Shown: in pieces, positions 49,750 through 62,125 of the stretch
Position numbering within the stretch: the first letter of the stretch is position 1
Layout of the letters: every line of letters starts with the position of its first letter
Source: Oxyruncus cristatus
Lineage: Eukaryota > Chordata > Aves > Passeriformes > Cotingidae
Length of the DNA: 64,000 nt
Assembly: GCA_013399855.1 (NCBI GenBank)
Contig: VXAY01003830.1
Location: 539,278 to 603,277 of the forward strand
Direction of reading: 5' to 3'
Position numbers and translations under genes: made by a program
Notes under the pieces: model-generated
The model's database searches: none
What the model was told of the DNA's origin: nothing
Seen by the model: the letters and a program-made list of their open reading frames with translations, nothing else

Positions 49750-52597
49750 TTGGCTTTTGTTTTGTTTTAATATTGCTTTCAGTAGATATTGTTTTTATCA
49801 AGTCCTGTATTGGGATTTAAAGTAGTTGACAGAGTTTGAGACAAACATACCTGTTTCACAGATGCTGCTTGGTAAGTATTAATGGCAAAGGTTATTTCCC
49901 AGACAATATGGAATTCCTGGCATTTGTGCAAGAAAGGTTATCAGTATTTTTAAATCCCTTACGGGTGGCTGAGGTCATGCTTCTCTTTTCCACGTCCAGG
50001 AATTAAAAAATTATCCAGTGCTTTGTCAGCATAATGTAGCCCTCACAAGTCAGACTTTGATGCCCACACAAGACATCTGTCTATGCATGGATGTAGAGTT
50101 TGGAGCAGAGTATGACTGTGATGGAGCAGGAAGAAAAGAGAGCAGGACAAGATGCTTACACTAAAGTCTTTTCTGCAAGTAATTGTCATCTTCTCCCTGT
50201 GAATCTCAGAATATACGTTAGAAGAACAAAATGACAGTTGAAATACGATGGTGTGATTGAAGTCTATCTCCTCTCCATTTCTTAGGACCTGTCTGCTACA
50301 CTGCAACACAAAATGACTTGAAACAGCAGAGGGACTTTAAACATTCAAAAGGCTGTTAGGGTTGAGATTAGATTAAATTTAGTCTGTTGTGCTGAAGTCT
50401 CCCTCTGTGAGCAAGCAGCAGGGAAGGTGATGAGGATTTAGGCCTCAGGAAAACTAGTTTAATTGCTGATTACCACCAATCACTTTCCCAAATTCCTTTC
50501 CTCAGCTACTGGAATAGTTGTATTTATCAGCCAGCTGTCCAGGGAGATTTCTGTGTAGAAATTGGCTGGAACTCTCAAACCCTGGATCTGAGTGGTTCCA
50601 TGGGTATTGTAAATATCACACATGAGTTGCTGGTTTCTATAATGCCAATGTAAATTTTGTTAATGGCTTGCCAAGGTCAGGATTTTACTTATATTTACAT
50701 ATGTGTTGGACTTTCTTTTGATGGTACTCTGAGGGTGGGAAAGAGTTTGATTGTTTATCTGAAATAGTGCTGAATGGATCTCAAACTGATCCCGTGCTGC
50801 ATCTGGATTCACTTTCACAAGGAACAATATGGAACAAAACTCTTGAATTTTTTTTTTTAATTGAAATCAGAAGTCTTGAAAGCCCTCTTATTTTACTGTT
50901 TCATATGAGGGAAGGCTGGCAACTGCATGTTTTCTCAATTGAAGCAAGTTATCAGATTTTGAGTATGCTACAATATATCAGGACTGCTCTAGGTAATAAT
51001 GCAGTCATTATCAAAGGTATGCTGCAAGGCATCATGGTTGACATTTTCAAATCACCGTGTAAATCTGCCTGACACAGCTTTAAAAGAAATAAAACAAGAC
51101 TGAAAGCTCCAGTGTTTAGTCTAAAAACACACACGGCCATGGTTGCTGTTTTAGCCTATGTGGGCTAACTGGAAGCCTTTTGTTGGCCCTCCGTCCTACT
51201 CAGTGGTGTCAGCTTGATTTGTGTGTTAATTTGCTGACTTTTCAGTTTGATGCGTTCCATTAAAATTCACATAAAGAGCTTGTGTGCTTTGGCTTTATTT
51301 AGCAGCTTTCCCAAATCTAAATGCTCTTCCAAAGACTGCCCTTGGTATCACTGAAAATAGGAGAAAGAGCTTTCAGCATTTATTCACTGTTGGAATCATT
51401 TATTCGCCATTTATACGACACTGAAAGGATAGAGGGAGATGGGGTACCTTGTGAAATGATGATATAACCAAATGCAGAGAAAAAACCCAGAGGCAGTTTT
51501 ACAAGAATTTTCCTTTATGGAAAAATTCTGAGTAAAATGATTGGTGGTGTCAGCCATGAACCACTTACCATCAGCTCACCCTAGTGTCTTCCTGGCACCA
51601 AAGATTGTCCTGTTAAAGTTAAAGGATCCTCGTCGCTCTATTCATATGTCCCTGCTCTTTAGGTCTGGTTTTCTTGAGGAAGATAACTTGTTATTGGCAG
51701 ATGTTGCCAGGAACCAGCCCTGGACTGGATCACAGTACAGACTTGCAACTACAATGGTGTTTTGACATCATTTTTCACTGCCTGTTGATGGCATGTGTGA
51801 TCACCTGTGATGATTTTCTTGGGACAGATGAGCTGCCATGGGCCTACCTTCCTTCCTGTAAGGCCTTCCTTCTGAAATATTAATTGGTTGAGCACTTCAG
51901 CTGGCACTTCAGTGTTGGATGGAATTCTGTAGTGTTTTTTTGGCCCAAATGGTGCCTCTCATGCTTTTCTGATAAGGAGACATCTACAGGCCCATATGTG
52001 GGCACTGGGCTGTTTATTTTCAAATAGCCAGTGAAATTATGCTATGCTTATTGCATCTCAGAAACTGAACAGTCGCACCTTGGGAGTGTTCCTTCCAAGA
52101 ACAGCTCTGGAAAACAGTTCCTTGCATCACTAACATTATATCTATTTTTTGAGTCAAGACTAATCAACAGTGCATCCTCAGGAAGTGGTGAGAGGATGTG
52201 AGTTTGGTATAAGGTAAAAGGTTAACAAATTCCCATTGGACTTCTGGTAAAAGCAGAAAGATTTTTTAGAAGCAGTTGTCAAGTATTATTTCCCTAGCTT
52301 AAATGAATGTCCCTCTATGTCTGAAAACTAAAAATATATTGCCCATTATGTTAGCATCTGTTGTGCATTGCTGAAAACTTGACATACTACAAACTTTAAG
52401 CCACCATTCATGGATGAAGTCTTTGTCCTGACCTGTTGCTGCAGCTGAAGCTCCCAGTGACTGCAGTGAAGCTAGGATCAGGCCCATAGTGGAGAGAGCC
52501 TCTACACAGTTCTCTATAACCCTTTTACTATAATTTAAAAAAATTTAGGTTTGTATTTGCCACCACTAAATGCTGTTTCTTTTTTTCCTTTCCACAG

Positions 52598-52773
52598 GCA
52601 GAGTCACCCCAGAACAGCTCAGTTCATACATTAAGCTTTTCAAAAATAATCTCAAAGCTTTGGAAAACCATTGTGGTCTTCTACAGCTTGTACTGGCCAC
52701 AGTCCAGACTTTGAAACACCCCCAGACTTCCAAATGGGACAACTTCCTTGCCTTTGAGAGATTACTTCTGCAG
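52598..52773 (+). CDS. SCFD2: SCFD2 exon D
   Basis: The exon is 176 bases. Its first two bases (GC) complete a Gly codon with the last G of exon C, then 58 codons run to CTT CTG CAG and donor CAG|GTATGT (phase 0). The peptide RVTPEQLSSYIKLFKNNLKA, then LENHCGLLQLVLATVQTLKH, then PQTSKWDNFLAFERLLLQ matches SCFD2 closely. The acceptor is strong, with a long T/C tract. The protein continues in exons beyond the window; in the human protein the next residues form the region after FERLLLQ. Minus-strand frame 52566-52877 is a shadow. Confidence 0.95.
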
Positions 52774-53025
52774 GTATGTGTTATGTTTAATTTTTGAATT
52801 TCCATTGCATTCTGTAGCTTGTATTTTTTTAAGAAGTGTATTGGATGTCTTGCTAAAGAGTTGTTCTTTATTGCCAAACTGGTAAAAAGAATGGGAACCT
52901 ACATACTTAATATTTTATAGCTTTTTCTAAGGAATATTATAAACAAAAGGGTAGGCATTAAAGGAGAAGTATATAAATAATCTGAATTGGGTGACGGTTG
53001 TACATCTATATAAAGTTTCAAGATC

Positions 53026-53703
53026 ACAGAACACAGAATCACATGGGTTCGAAAAGACCTCAGAGATCAAGTCCAACCCTTGATCTACCACCACCCCAGT
53101 TACTAGACCATGGCACTCAGTGCCGCATCCAGTCGCACCTTAAAAACCTCCAGGGACGGAGAATCCACCACCTCCCTGGGCAGCCCATTCCAATGGCTGA
53201 TTACCCTCTCTGTAAAGAATTTCATCCTAATACCTAACCTAAACCTCCCCTGGCACAGCTTAAGACCATACCCTCTTGTCTTACGGCTGGTTGCCTGGGA
53301 GAAGAGACCAACCCCCACCTGGCTACAACCTCCTCTCAGGGAGTTGTAGAGAGCGATGAGGTTTCCCCTAAACCTCCTCTTCTCCAGACTAAACGACCCC
53401 AGCTTCCTCAGCCTCTCCTTGCAGGACTTATGCTCAAGTCCCTTCACCAGCCTGGCTACTCTTCTCTGCACCTGCTCCAGCACCTCAATATCCCTCCTGA
53501 ACTGAGGGGCCCAGAACTGGACACAGCACTCCAGGTGTGGCCTCACCAGTGCTGAGTACAGGGGCAGAATCACCTCCCTGTTCCTGCTGGCCACACTGTT
53601 CCTGATCCAGGCCAGGATGCCATTGGCCTTCTTGGCCACCTGGGCACACTGCTGGCTCATGTTCAGCTTCCTGTCAATCCAAACTTCCAGGTCTCTTTCT
53701 GCC
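53026..53703 (-). mobile_element. CR1 LINE, 5'-truncated, well preserved
   Basis: On the minus strand this is the terminal ~680 bases of a CR1 non-LTR retrotransposon. A frame of about 200 codons stays open from the truncation point to a stop at 53103-53105, and about 77 bases of 3' UTR follow. The peptide has the CR1 ORF2 C-terminal signature: [16 protein letters not shown], then [20 protein letters not shown], then [20 protein letters not shown], then [20 protein letters not shown]. These lie after the reverse-transcriptase catalytic core, which is absent here. The 3' end shows AGGTCTTTTCGAACCCATGTG rather than the more usual AACCTT form, so it is a diverged or less common CR1 subfamily. 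It is not expected to be functional alone. Confidence 0.95.
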
Positions 53704-53803
53704 TGATATAACTTTTAGCATTGAATATTCTGCCTGATATAACTTTTAGCATTGAATAACTTTTAGCATTGATATAACTTTTAGCATTGAACTTTTAGCA
53801 TTG
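53700..53803 (+). repeat. Five-copy tandem array of ACTTTTAGCATTG
   Basis: The 13-mer ACTTTTAGCATTG occurs at 53711, 53742, 53759, 53777 and 53791 (start positions) without change, at spacings of 31, 17, 18 and 14 bases. The first two copies share a longer unit, TGCCTGATATAACTTTTAGCATTGAA. The array directly abuts the 5' end of the CR1 copy and passes into a (TTGTTA)n-like stretch to about 53826. Confidence 0.92.
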
Positions 53804-56800
53804 TTGTTATTGTTATTATTGTTATCACTACCAGCTTGAAGATGCTTGAGGTAAAATGCTGAATCAGATGCAGAGAGGAGTTTGTTATGATGTCAGGGTA
53901 AAACTTGTGTAGTTTGCCGAGTAGATGAAAGCATAGTTGGAAATTCCATGCACACAAGAGAGTGAGGTTTCTCTTCTTCTCAACTGTCATCTACCCTCAG
54001 CTTTACCACCACCACATTTTTTACAACATCCTGTTCGTGACCACAGTATTATTTACATACCATTTTGTATCACATTTGGATTTCTCTCAGGAAATTAAGA
54101 GTTAGTGGTATATTGAACTCTAGCCTACTAACCTTTGGAGATGTAACAGAGAAAGGCGAAGTTTTTTCTAAGAACCTGGTAGAGTTAATTTCTGCTGAAG
54201 TTCAGGGAAAGCTCAAAATTTTTCTTCCTGTGCTGTCTCTTCTGCCATTGTGTTGTTTTTAAAGGAACCATCTTCAGAAACCCTAGCAAGATGCAAGTTT
54301 TCATGAGCTGACTCCTAATGAAGTTATAGTCAGCCTTAAATGAGTGAAATACATGGTGTTGTTCTCAACTAAAACCAGATACTTCTGTAAAAATTAGCCA
54401 TCTTTTTCTAGATGTGGAAAACAAACAATCAACCTGACTCGCCCCATGATCTTTGGCAGCAGGATATGATCCCTGATCCTTTAAGAAGAATATGGCCACA
54501 CTTTATAGCTTTGTTCTCAGTGAATTTCTACAAGGTCTGGGGAATAAAAAAAAAGCAAAACTTATATAGTAGCAAGTTCTTGACTACATTCATTTTAAAA
54601 ACTATTCTCTCTGAAATATTTCTTTAATACCGTAAGCGACCTTCTTTCTTTAGTTAAAAAACAAGCACATCTCAGGTAAAAGAACTCATTGCTGCCATTC
54701 TTTAGTTTGTCTGGACTACAGAAGATGGGACTGATGACCCATAGTCCCCTTCTCTCTCCTGTAGTGAGTCGTATCACATAGCTCTTCTCAGAAGCTAAGT
54801 TCCATCTTAAAACCAGTTCAGCTTTAGAATCAAAATAAAGCTGCAAACTCAGCATTGTTTTCACAGCAACAGACAGCTGCCTATGTAAAAGCCATGCAGT
54901 AAATCAGCAGGGAGTAGAAAAACAGAGGTAAGAAACAACCAAACTATACATTTCATAAAAAAGCAATGTTTAACAAGCACTGTCATAATCATAGGTGGCT
55001 TTGGGTTCTACCCACTGCCTTCCACTGATGATATTAAGGTAAACTGTGCTAGCCAAAGCAAACTTTCTAGGCTAACATTTGTAGCTGTTCCTTAAGCACA
55101 TACTCATTTTCAGTAGTTCAAACAGCAATTATTTTTAATTACACAGACTCTGTTTTGAAGACAGTTTTCTGAGCACATGACCTGTCTCTGAGCTGTTGAC
55201 AGGGGTTTGTAAGAAGAGCAAAATACTGAGACCCAAGATATTTTTATTTAAAAAAAAAATCAACTAGGACATTACTTTGTGAGTGGTTGGTACATAGCAC
55301 CCTGCACTAAATTTTGTGTTTATTATGGTAGTTTATTTCAGCAGTACTACTGAGAGATTATTTAGCATATTACTTATGTTTCAGGTATTTTAAAATAATA
55401 AATCAAAGAATCATCAGTAAAAAGTAATGGTTTCAACGTGAAAGTAGTATTGTTTCTATTGTGTATTGGAACCACATAGAAGACAGCTGTTTGTGAAAGA
55501 TCTACTGGGAGTAATATTATAAGGCTCTGACAATGTAGGAATTCTAGATTTTTCGCTGATGGATGCATGTCAGACTCCAGCTGATGTTAAAGGAGATAAC
55601 CTAGTATAAACAGCTGGTGTTAGAATCTCGCATTTCCCAAAAAAATAAATCTGTGCAGTTTTGGAATTTCTGTCATTGCTGGATCTCTCTGATGGGTCTC
55701 CTGATTCTCTGCTTAGTCTACTTTGTGCTTTTCAGAAAAAAACCCATTGTTGACAAGAAACCTTTAGTCTAACTCTTACATTGCATAACCTTCTCTGTTT
55801 TTCTCTTTCTCCTTGATCCTTGATTCACTCCTTTCAGTTGCAGGTACTCAGTTCTAAAATGTCCTGCTAGAGGTAGAAAACAGCCCACTCTACTGTTTTA
55901 TCATAACTAAAGATCTCTCACTACATTTTTCAGACTTATGTTGGCTCAATAAATTTTTTACATTTGCAGCAAGAAAATTTGGTTTTGACTGGAATTGCAG
56001 CTGCATGCTTACCACAGAGTTGTCCTCTCCTTAACTGGGATGGATGGATGGTCTGAGAGCCAAATTGGATTTTGATGGAATCATGGCCTTGACCTCAAAG
56101 GAAAGAGGATCATATGTTGGTTAAGAGTAATGCTTCAAAATGATTGATCTTGTTGATCTCAAATTTTCTCTGTGTTCTGCTGCTCTACCTCTGCACATGA
56201 GCTTTCACTACACAGAAGTTTTAAATGATGTGTGAATTGAAACAGTATATCCTATTTATCAAGGAGATATCCTGCCCCATCGTATTTTCCCTCTCTTGGG
56301 GTCCTCTTTCTATTTTTTCTGATTCTGACCATCCATAAAACTGATAGATGGGAAGGGAAACACAAGCTAAACGCTACACCATGCTGCCTGTAACTCCCCA
56401 ATATTCCTCATGCAATTGCCTTGTTTTCCTTCAAGAAAGGGTTTAATATTTAAGGAGGTAACAAAGTAAGAAAGAGTTTTGCCACTCCATGCTTTTTAGC
56501 TATACCCCTGTTCTTCTAAAATGTATGAATTTAATGTGGATTCATTAAGCAGGATGGGCCCATGACATACAAAAGCACAAGAGGAGCCATCTCCACAGTA
56601 AATAACATGACTGTGAGAGAAAAAAAATGTTGTTGTTTTTATCCTATAATACTCATCCTGTTATATCCTATAATAGTCATATATTCACTGAACAGGGATT
56701 TCTGCCTCCAAATTGAATTTAAAAGTACCCAGCAGACAGTGTGAATGGGGCCATAATTGTGCCCCAAGGAAAAGAGCTGTTCCTCTTTGAAGGGTGCTGC

Positions 56801-59800
56801 TCTGAAATTGCCTGGATTGGGTGCTACCTCTTACAATTGACTGCATTGTTCCAGCATAATTTTGCTCTCAGATTTAAGAGTAAAGTACTTGTCATACTGA
56901 GTACTAATCTATTTTGTTAATAGCCCCATCCATTTAAATTCCAAGGTTAGATTTTATTCAGTGACCTCTCCCGAGAGGGGGAGGTGTGTGTTTCTTCTTT
57001 TGGGTGAAGATATTTTCTTCTTTTTTAAGATATCTGGGCTAACCTTTCTTTTAAAACTGCAAATGTACCAGCACTGTTGTTTTAAAATAGCCATATTGCC
57101 CCAAATAAGGAAATCTGGAAGATCATTAAATTCATTGTTATTATACTGTTGGGAAGGGAAAAGTTCTGTTTTCTTCATGGCACAGAGTTTTTGTACCTGC
57201 TGACCAGCATTTCACAATTTACCATGCAATTAGACAGCTTCAGCATTGACCTAGAAACCATGATCAAACCATTGGATCTCAGAACTGTCAAAGTTTTGTT
57301 TTGTGATGCTGATTAATGTCACATAATCTCAAGAGTAATTGGAATTAAATTAATACTAAATTATACTAAAAAAGCCACACAAACCCAACAAATCCATAAA
57401 ATCAGTCCATAACTAAAAATGCCTAACACAAACACAGCTTCATCATACAGATGGGTGGATATGGTTACCTTTATGATCCGTATCCAGCTAAAAATCATTT
57501 CAGTTTTCACCTATTTGAATTGTCTTGCTTCTCACACTTAACGTCCCTTGATCTGGGACCAACTCCCCTCTGAACTTTGACTCTTCATGACCTGCACTGT
57601 CTCTGAGGTAAGTGCTTTGATGATTGAGGCAGTGCTCCCATACATGGCATTTCCCAGCTAAGGCATCAGGAATGTCATCAGTGAGTTTGGAAATGACCTG
57701 TTTCTAGCAGATATTGTGGACAGCTATTCCATTGGCATGGCAGTCCTGTTGCTCTTGGATTTGAGCTCATGATCATGTTGCTCATGATAGCTCAATGGTG
57801 TGTTACTTCTATCCTTCTAGTCTCTGCCAAGAATATACAGGTGAGCACTGCACATCACCTTGGCTGCTTAGAAAAACCAGTACAGTGTGGCAATGCCAAT
57901 CAGAAAACAAAGATCTCACAAGGTGGGCTGCCATCTATCTGTATATCAAAGTTGTTATTGTGTGTGAATTCATTATAGAATATGTGATGTGTCTATCAAA
58001 ATCATTACCTTCTAAAATCAGCTTACTCCTTTTAAAAGGATGACTTGGTCATTTTTTAAATTTCACCATTTCTTTTCCATTCTCCTTTTTCCAAAGCTTT
58101 GCTGTAATAAGAAAGAGAACACTGTAATATTTCAGCAAAGTTTTTCGTGATTCCTGGTAGTAATATAAGTAGGTCAAATACTCTGGTGGTGGAAGCTGTT
58201 ACATGGAGAGCTCTTGACTGTATAGTATTTTCATGTTTAAAATTCCAAATACTAATTAACTAATTCTAACTAATTTTATTTTTTTTCTGTTTTCTCATTT
58301 TGGTGCTATAAAATTTGTCAGAAGACAGCTTTTATTTTTGTCCTTGGTGTCTTGAGAAACAGAAAATACAGACATGTTTTTAAGAGAAACAGAAACTTCA
58401 TGCCAGATGTCATTCCAATGTTTTTACTTCTCTGTTGGCGGAAAGTGGTTATGAAGTTAATAAAATGACATCATTCTTTCTCCTATGAATATTAGAGTGC
58501 AAACTCACAAAAAAGAAAGAAGTGGAAAAACTGCAATACAGCTGAGTATTTTATATTGTAGTTAATGTTTCAGTAGCAAGATCTAATAGCTAGGTTGTTA
58601 GTAACCATTCCATCCTGTGCTGTGGTTCTCTGCCATATTTACAAATGCAGGGTATACATGACTCATTACTTCATCAAGGGTGACATTAATGTTTATTTGT
58701 ACATGATATGGTAGGCGTTGCTCACATATACATGCCTGCACAGAACCCTCTGCCAATAAATTTAGAACTCTAAGACACCAGGTTGCAAATTTTCTGTGCC
58801 TAGAACTCACTGTAGTTTTCATACTTCTCTGGAGGGTATAATAGTTACTGGATGACTTTTATTGACTCTAAGCTGGAATAAACCAAAAGCTTAAGCATCA
58901 GCTTCAGGCTGCTGAAGCAAGCAGTTTGATACAAAAAAAGTGAGGAAATAGAAAACCTTTTGGAGTACTTCCTCTTCCTCTACAAGAATAATTCATAGTT
59001 CAGCTATAGAGAGACCTTTATTTCTATGTAGAATAGATTAAGACCAGTGACATTCCTTGTTATTATTTACATTGCTTTAGTCAACATGTAATTTGTAATT
59101 ACGTAGCTCAGCTCAGTGCAATAGTCTTTTTGGTGGCCTACAATGTTGATCAATTAATCTCTTTAGAAGAGATATTGCAACAGTATTTGGAAAGAAGACC
59201 CATGATGTTAGCTGCCTGTATTTAGAGATTTTACATTTTAAAAAATAAATCTTGAAATTAGATCAGTCACATTTCAGCATAAAGCTGCATATGGAATTAA
59301 TTGTCTTGGTGGGAGTTTTGCATGATACGATGTTGATTGCAAAGGTCATCCTCTGGAATTTGGTACCTTTTGGACAAGATTACAATTTGGACACTAGAGG
59401 ATAAATTGTAATTTGTTGATTTGAAGTGAAAATTGTCATACATCAATTACTTGAGGCTCCAAATTATTTACGATAAGGTCTCATTTAGCCATTTGTTTGT
59501 TAGACTTGCTGCATTTAAAGTGGAGTCATGTCCAGAACATGTAAACCATTTGGATTTTGCCTTTATACATGTGATATTTTTGACATTGCAAGTATTTATT
59601 CTATATAAAATTTATGTTGCATTTCATGACCTTGCTTAAAAACTGGTGTATATGAGCCATGAAATAGTGTTGCTTCTTGACACCTGCTTCACAGGGTCTC
59701 AGATTGTTTCTTTCATTTGCTCAGTGCCTCTTCCACTCATGATAACTTGTTTCTAACAAGAATTCAGTTGTATTTATGTGTTTTCTATACATTTATATAA

Positions 59801-60096
59801 AACAGAGCCCTAAACTGCTGGGAACACCTCAATGCTACAGCAATACAAAAAAAACCAGCGGACTAAATTTGAGGAAGTGATGCGCTCTTTTGAGTATGTT
59901 TGATTTTGTGCACCATCTGTGACAGTCCATAGAGGAGGAGCTTGTTACTTACAGTTCATATTCCATGTGCTAAGAGAACTTGGTTATGAACTCTTTCCCA
60001 GGTTTGGCATGCCAGAATTAAGTCATTCCAACTAGTTTTGCTCAAAAAAAAAGATGTGTGTGTATTTACACATATAAATTCTTTTATATGTATATA

Positions 60097-60124
60097 AATT
60101 CTATCTGTATGTATAGATAGAATT
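60097..60124. repeat. Perfect 10-bp stem hairpin in AT-rich tract
   Basis: AATTCTATCT (60097-60106), loop GTATGTAT, then AGATAGAATT (60115-60124). It sits in a TATA-rich stretch at 60055-60125 and is probably a by-product of simple-sequence evolution. Confidence 0.8.
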
Positions 60125-62059
60125 CTTCTAGTCAAAATAATTTTCTGTGAGTAGAATGCCCCTTTCAGACTACTTTGAAAGCAAAATAAAATACAGGCTG
60201 GAATTGTTTTAACATTAAATAAATGCTTGGAGAATGAACAGAAGCTATTTTTACAGGCAATTTATTAATCTGTTGAAAGAAAACTATTTTAAGTTTTTCT
60301 AACTCTGGCTGACAAGAGGTTAAAGTATTTTAAATGTGGTCATGATATCACATGGGAGTTAAGAGTATCTTTCTGTATTCTTGTCAAAGAAATGTGTTTT
60401 CATATGGTCTTAAAGTTACAAAGTACTGCCATTGTGCCTCTCATTTAAAAAGCAGAGACCTCCCTCCCTCATCCTGTGAAAGATCTAATATTTTGTATCC
60501 AGACTCAGGTCACCTAGAGCCTCTAAAATGAGCACATAATGAAGAAATGTCTTTCTTAAGTGAACAAATGTCTACATCAATAAAATTTTAAAAGCTTTGT
60601 GGGAAGAAGGGGCTAAACAGATTAAGTCAATTGAAACTGTTAAATTAATGTTCTATGTACAAAACCAAAATACTTCTTGTAAAATGAAAGAATACCAATG
60701 TATAAATGATTGTAATGGGAGCCAGCTTTTCAGGGGGAAGCAGAAAACCACTACTATCCCCTCTACACACACACACATATTTATTTTATTAGAAGTTTAA
60801 ACGATTAATACCTTTGTAACATAAACTGCTTACTTTCTGTAAAAGATAACATTAATGGGGCTGAAAGACAGATGCCCTGAATCCCTGCCAGTGTATATAG
60901 AGGAGTTGTGAGGGGGCACAATATTTACAATATTGAATAAGTCACCATTTACTCGTACATGGATAATTGTGCTCCAAGAGGCAAAGGTTTTGTTGTGGGT
61001 ACTCCCAGTAAGCCCTTGCTTTGCTCTACATATTGCTCCACTGATGAGAGTTGTGTACTACCTGATTTCCGTTAGATCCAGGATCTGATTTCCAGTTCCT
61101 GCTTCTGAAGAAGATTGTTGACACCCTCACAAAAAAATTTGTCTTGCTCTTTCTGGTTTGAATTGCACAGGACAGGCTGTCATACATGAAACAGGTTTTA
61201 TAAAAATGCCTTTTCTAAAACATGAGAGTTATCTCCAATAGTCCAGGCAAATCTCATGGCTTATTAACCTGCAGAAAAATGACACGCACTATTTCAGATC
61301 TAACAAAGTGGAGGAGTCAAGCAGTCTTGGCAGCAGGATCTTTTATTTTGGGAGACAGGAATTTGTAAGCAGTGCCTTTTTAGGTGTGGCTTCTGTGGTC
61401 ATAGGTAAGCAGTGCAAGACTTAAGACTCCCTTAATTCATCTTTTTGCCTCTTAACTCCAGAAATCCCGTTAGCAATGCCCATTCATCAGCCTCCTGATG
61501 GACAAGTTAATTGGCAAGATTTTGTTGGGTACTGAATCAAGTGTGTTATTGTGGTGTTAAGTCTATGCTAATAAGCTCATTAATTTGATGTTAATTGTGT
61601 GTTACTGGCAGGGAAAGTCATATATGAATGGAGATGGGGAGTTAGGCAGCTCCGTCTATGCTCTAGCATTTAATTTTGTATCCATTTTGTTCATTAAGAT
61701 ACTCATGGTTATTTGATAAAAAGATTCGTTTGGTGTAATTTTTTTAATGCTTTCAGTCAAGATGGTTCACTCAGCTTGCCATAGTCTCAGTTAGAGAGGC
61801 AGGGGTTTTTTGAAGATGATACGTAGGATTTCTTAGCTAATAATCATAACTGGATTTCCCCCCTTCTATAGGTTTGGAGCAGGACTGCATTTACATTTGG
61901 ATTTTTTTATCCTTTTGCTAATTGTATAAATAGCCTTTATGGAAATGAGCACTGCCTTATTTTTACAGCCCATGTGTCCTCCCTAGGTAAGATTCCAGAT
62001 ACTGTTGAAATAATAATGAAATCAACACCACAAAGCACAGGGTATAGTGCTTTTAGGAA

Positions 62060-62125
62060 TAGGAACTGTTTATCATTTAGGTTCTTAGCTCATAGGAACT
62101 GTTTATCATTTAGGTTCTTAGCTCA
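62060..62125 (+). repeat. Perfect 33-bp tandem duplication
   Basis: Two identical 33-base units beginning TAGGAACTGTTTATCATTTA and ending CTTAGCTCA occupy 62060-62092 and 62093-62125 with no spacer. Identity without a single change implies a recent event or an assembly artefact. Confidence 0.93.

Larger units (their letters stand above)
33130..52597 (+). other. SCFD2: SCFD2 intron between exons C and D
   Basis: A 19.5-kb phase-1 intron, donor GTGAGT and acceptor TTTTTTTCCTTTCCACAG. It contains an assembly gap in a poly-A region, one old CR1 copy, a possible older L3/CR1-like relic, a GT microsatellite and short duplications, all listed separately. Slightly GC-richer patches at 35.5-35.7, 38.6-38.9 and 46.1-46.4 kb carry chance-looking open frames. 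I see no RNA gene or second protein gene. Confidence 0.85.

Noticed and set aside
50767..51072. Plus-strand 101-codon open frame
   Set aside because: No recognised homology, AT-rich, and no start or splice context of note.
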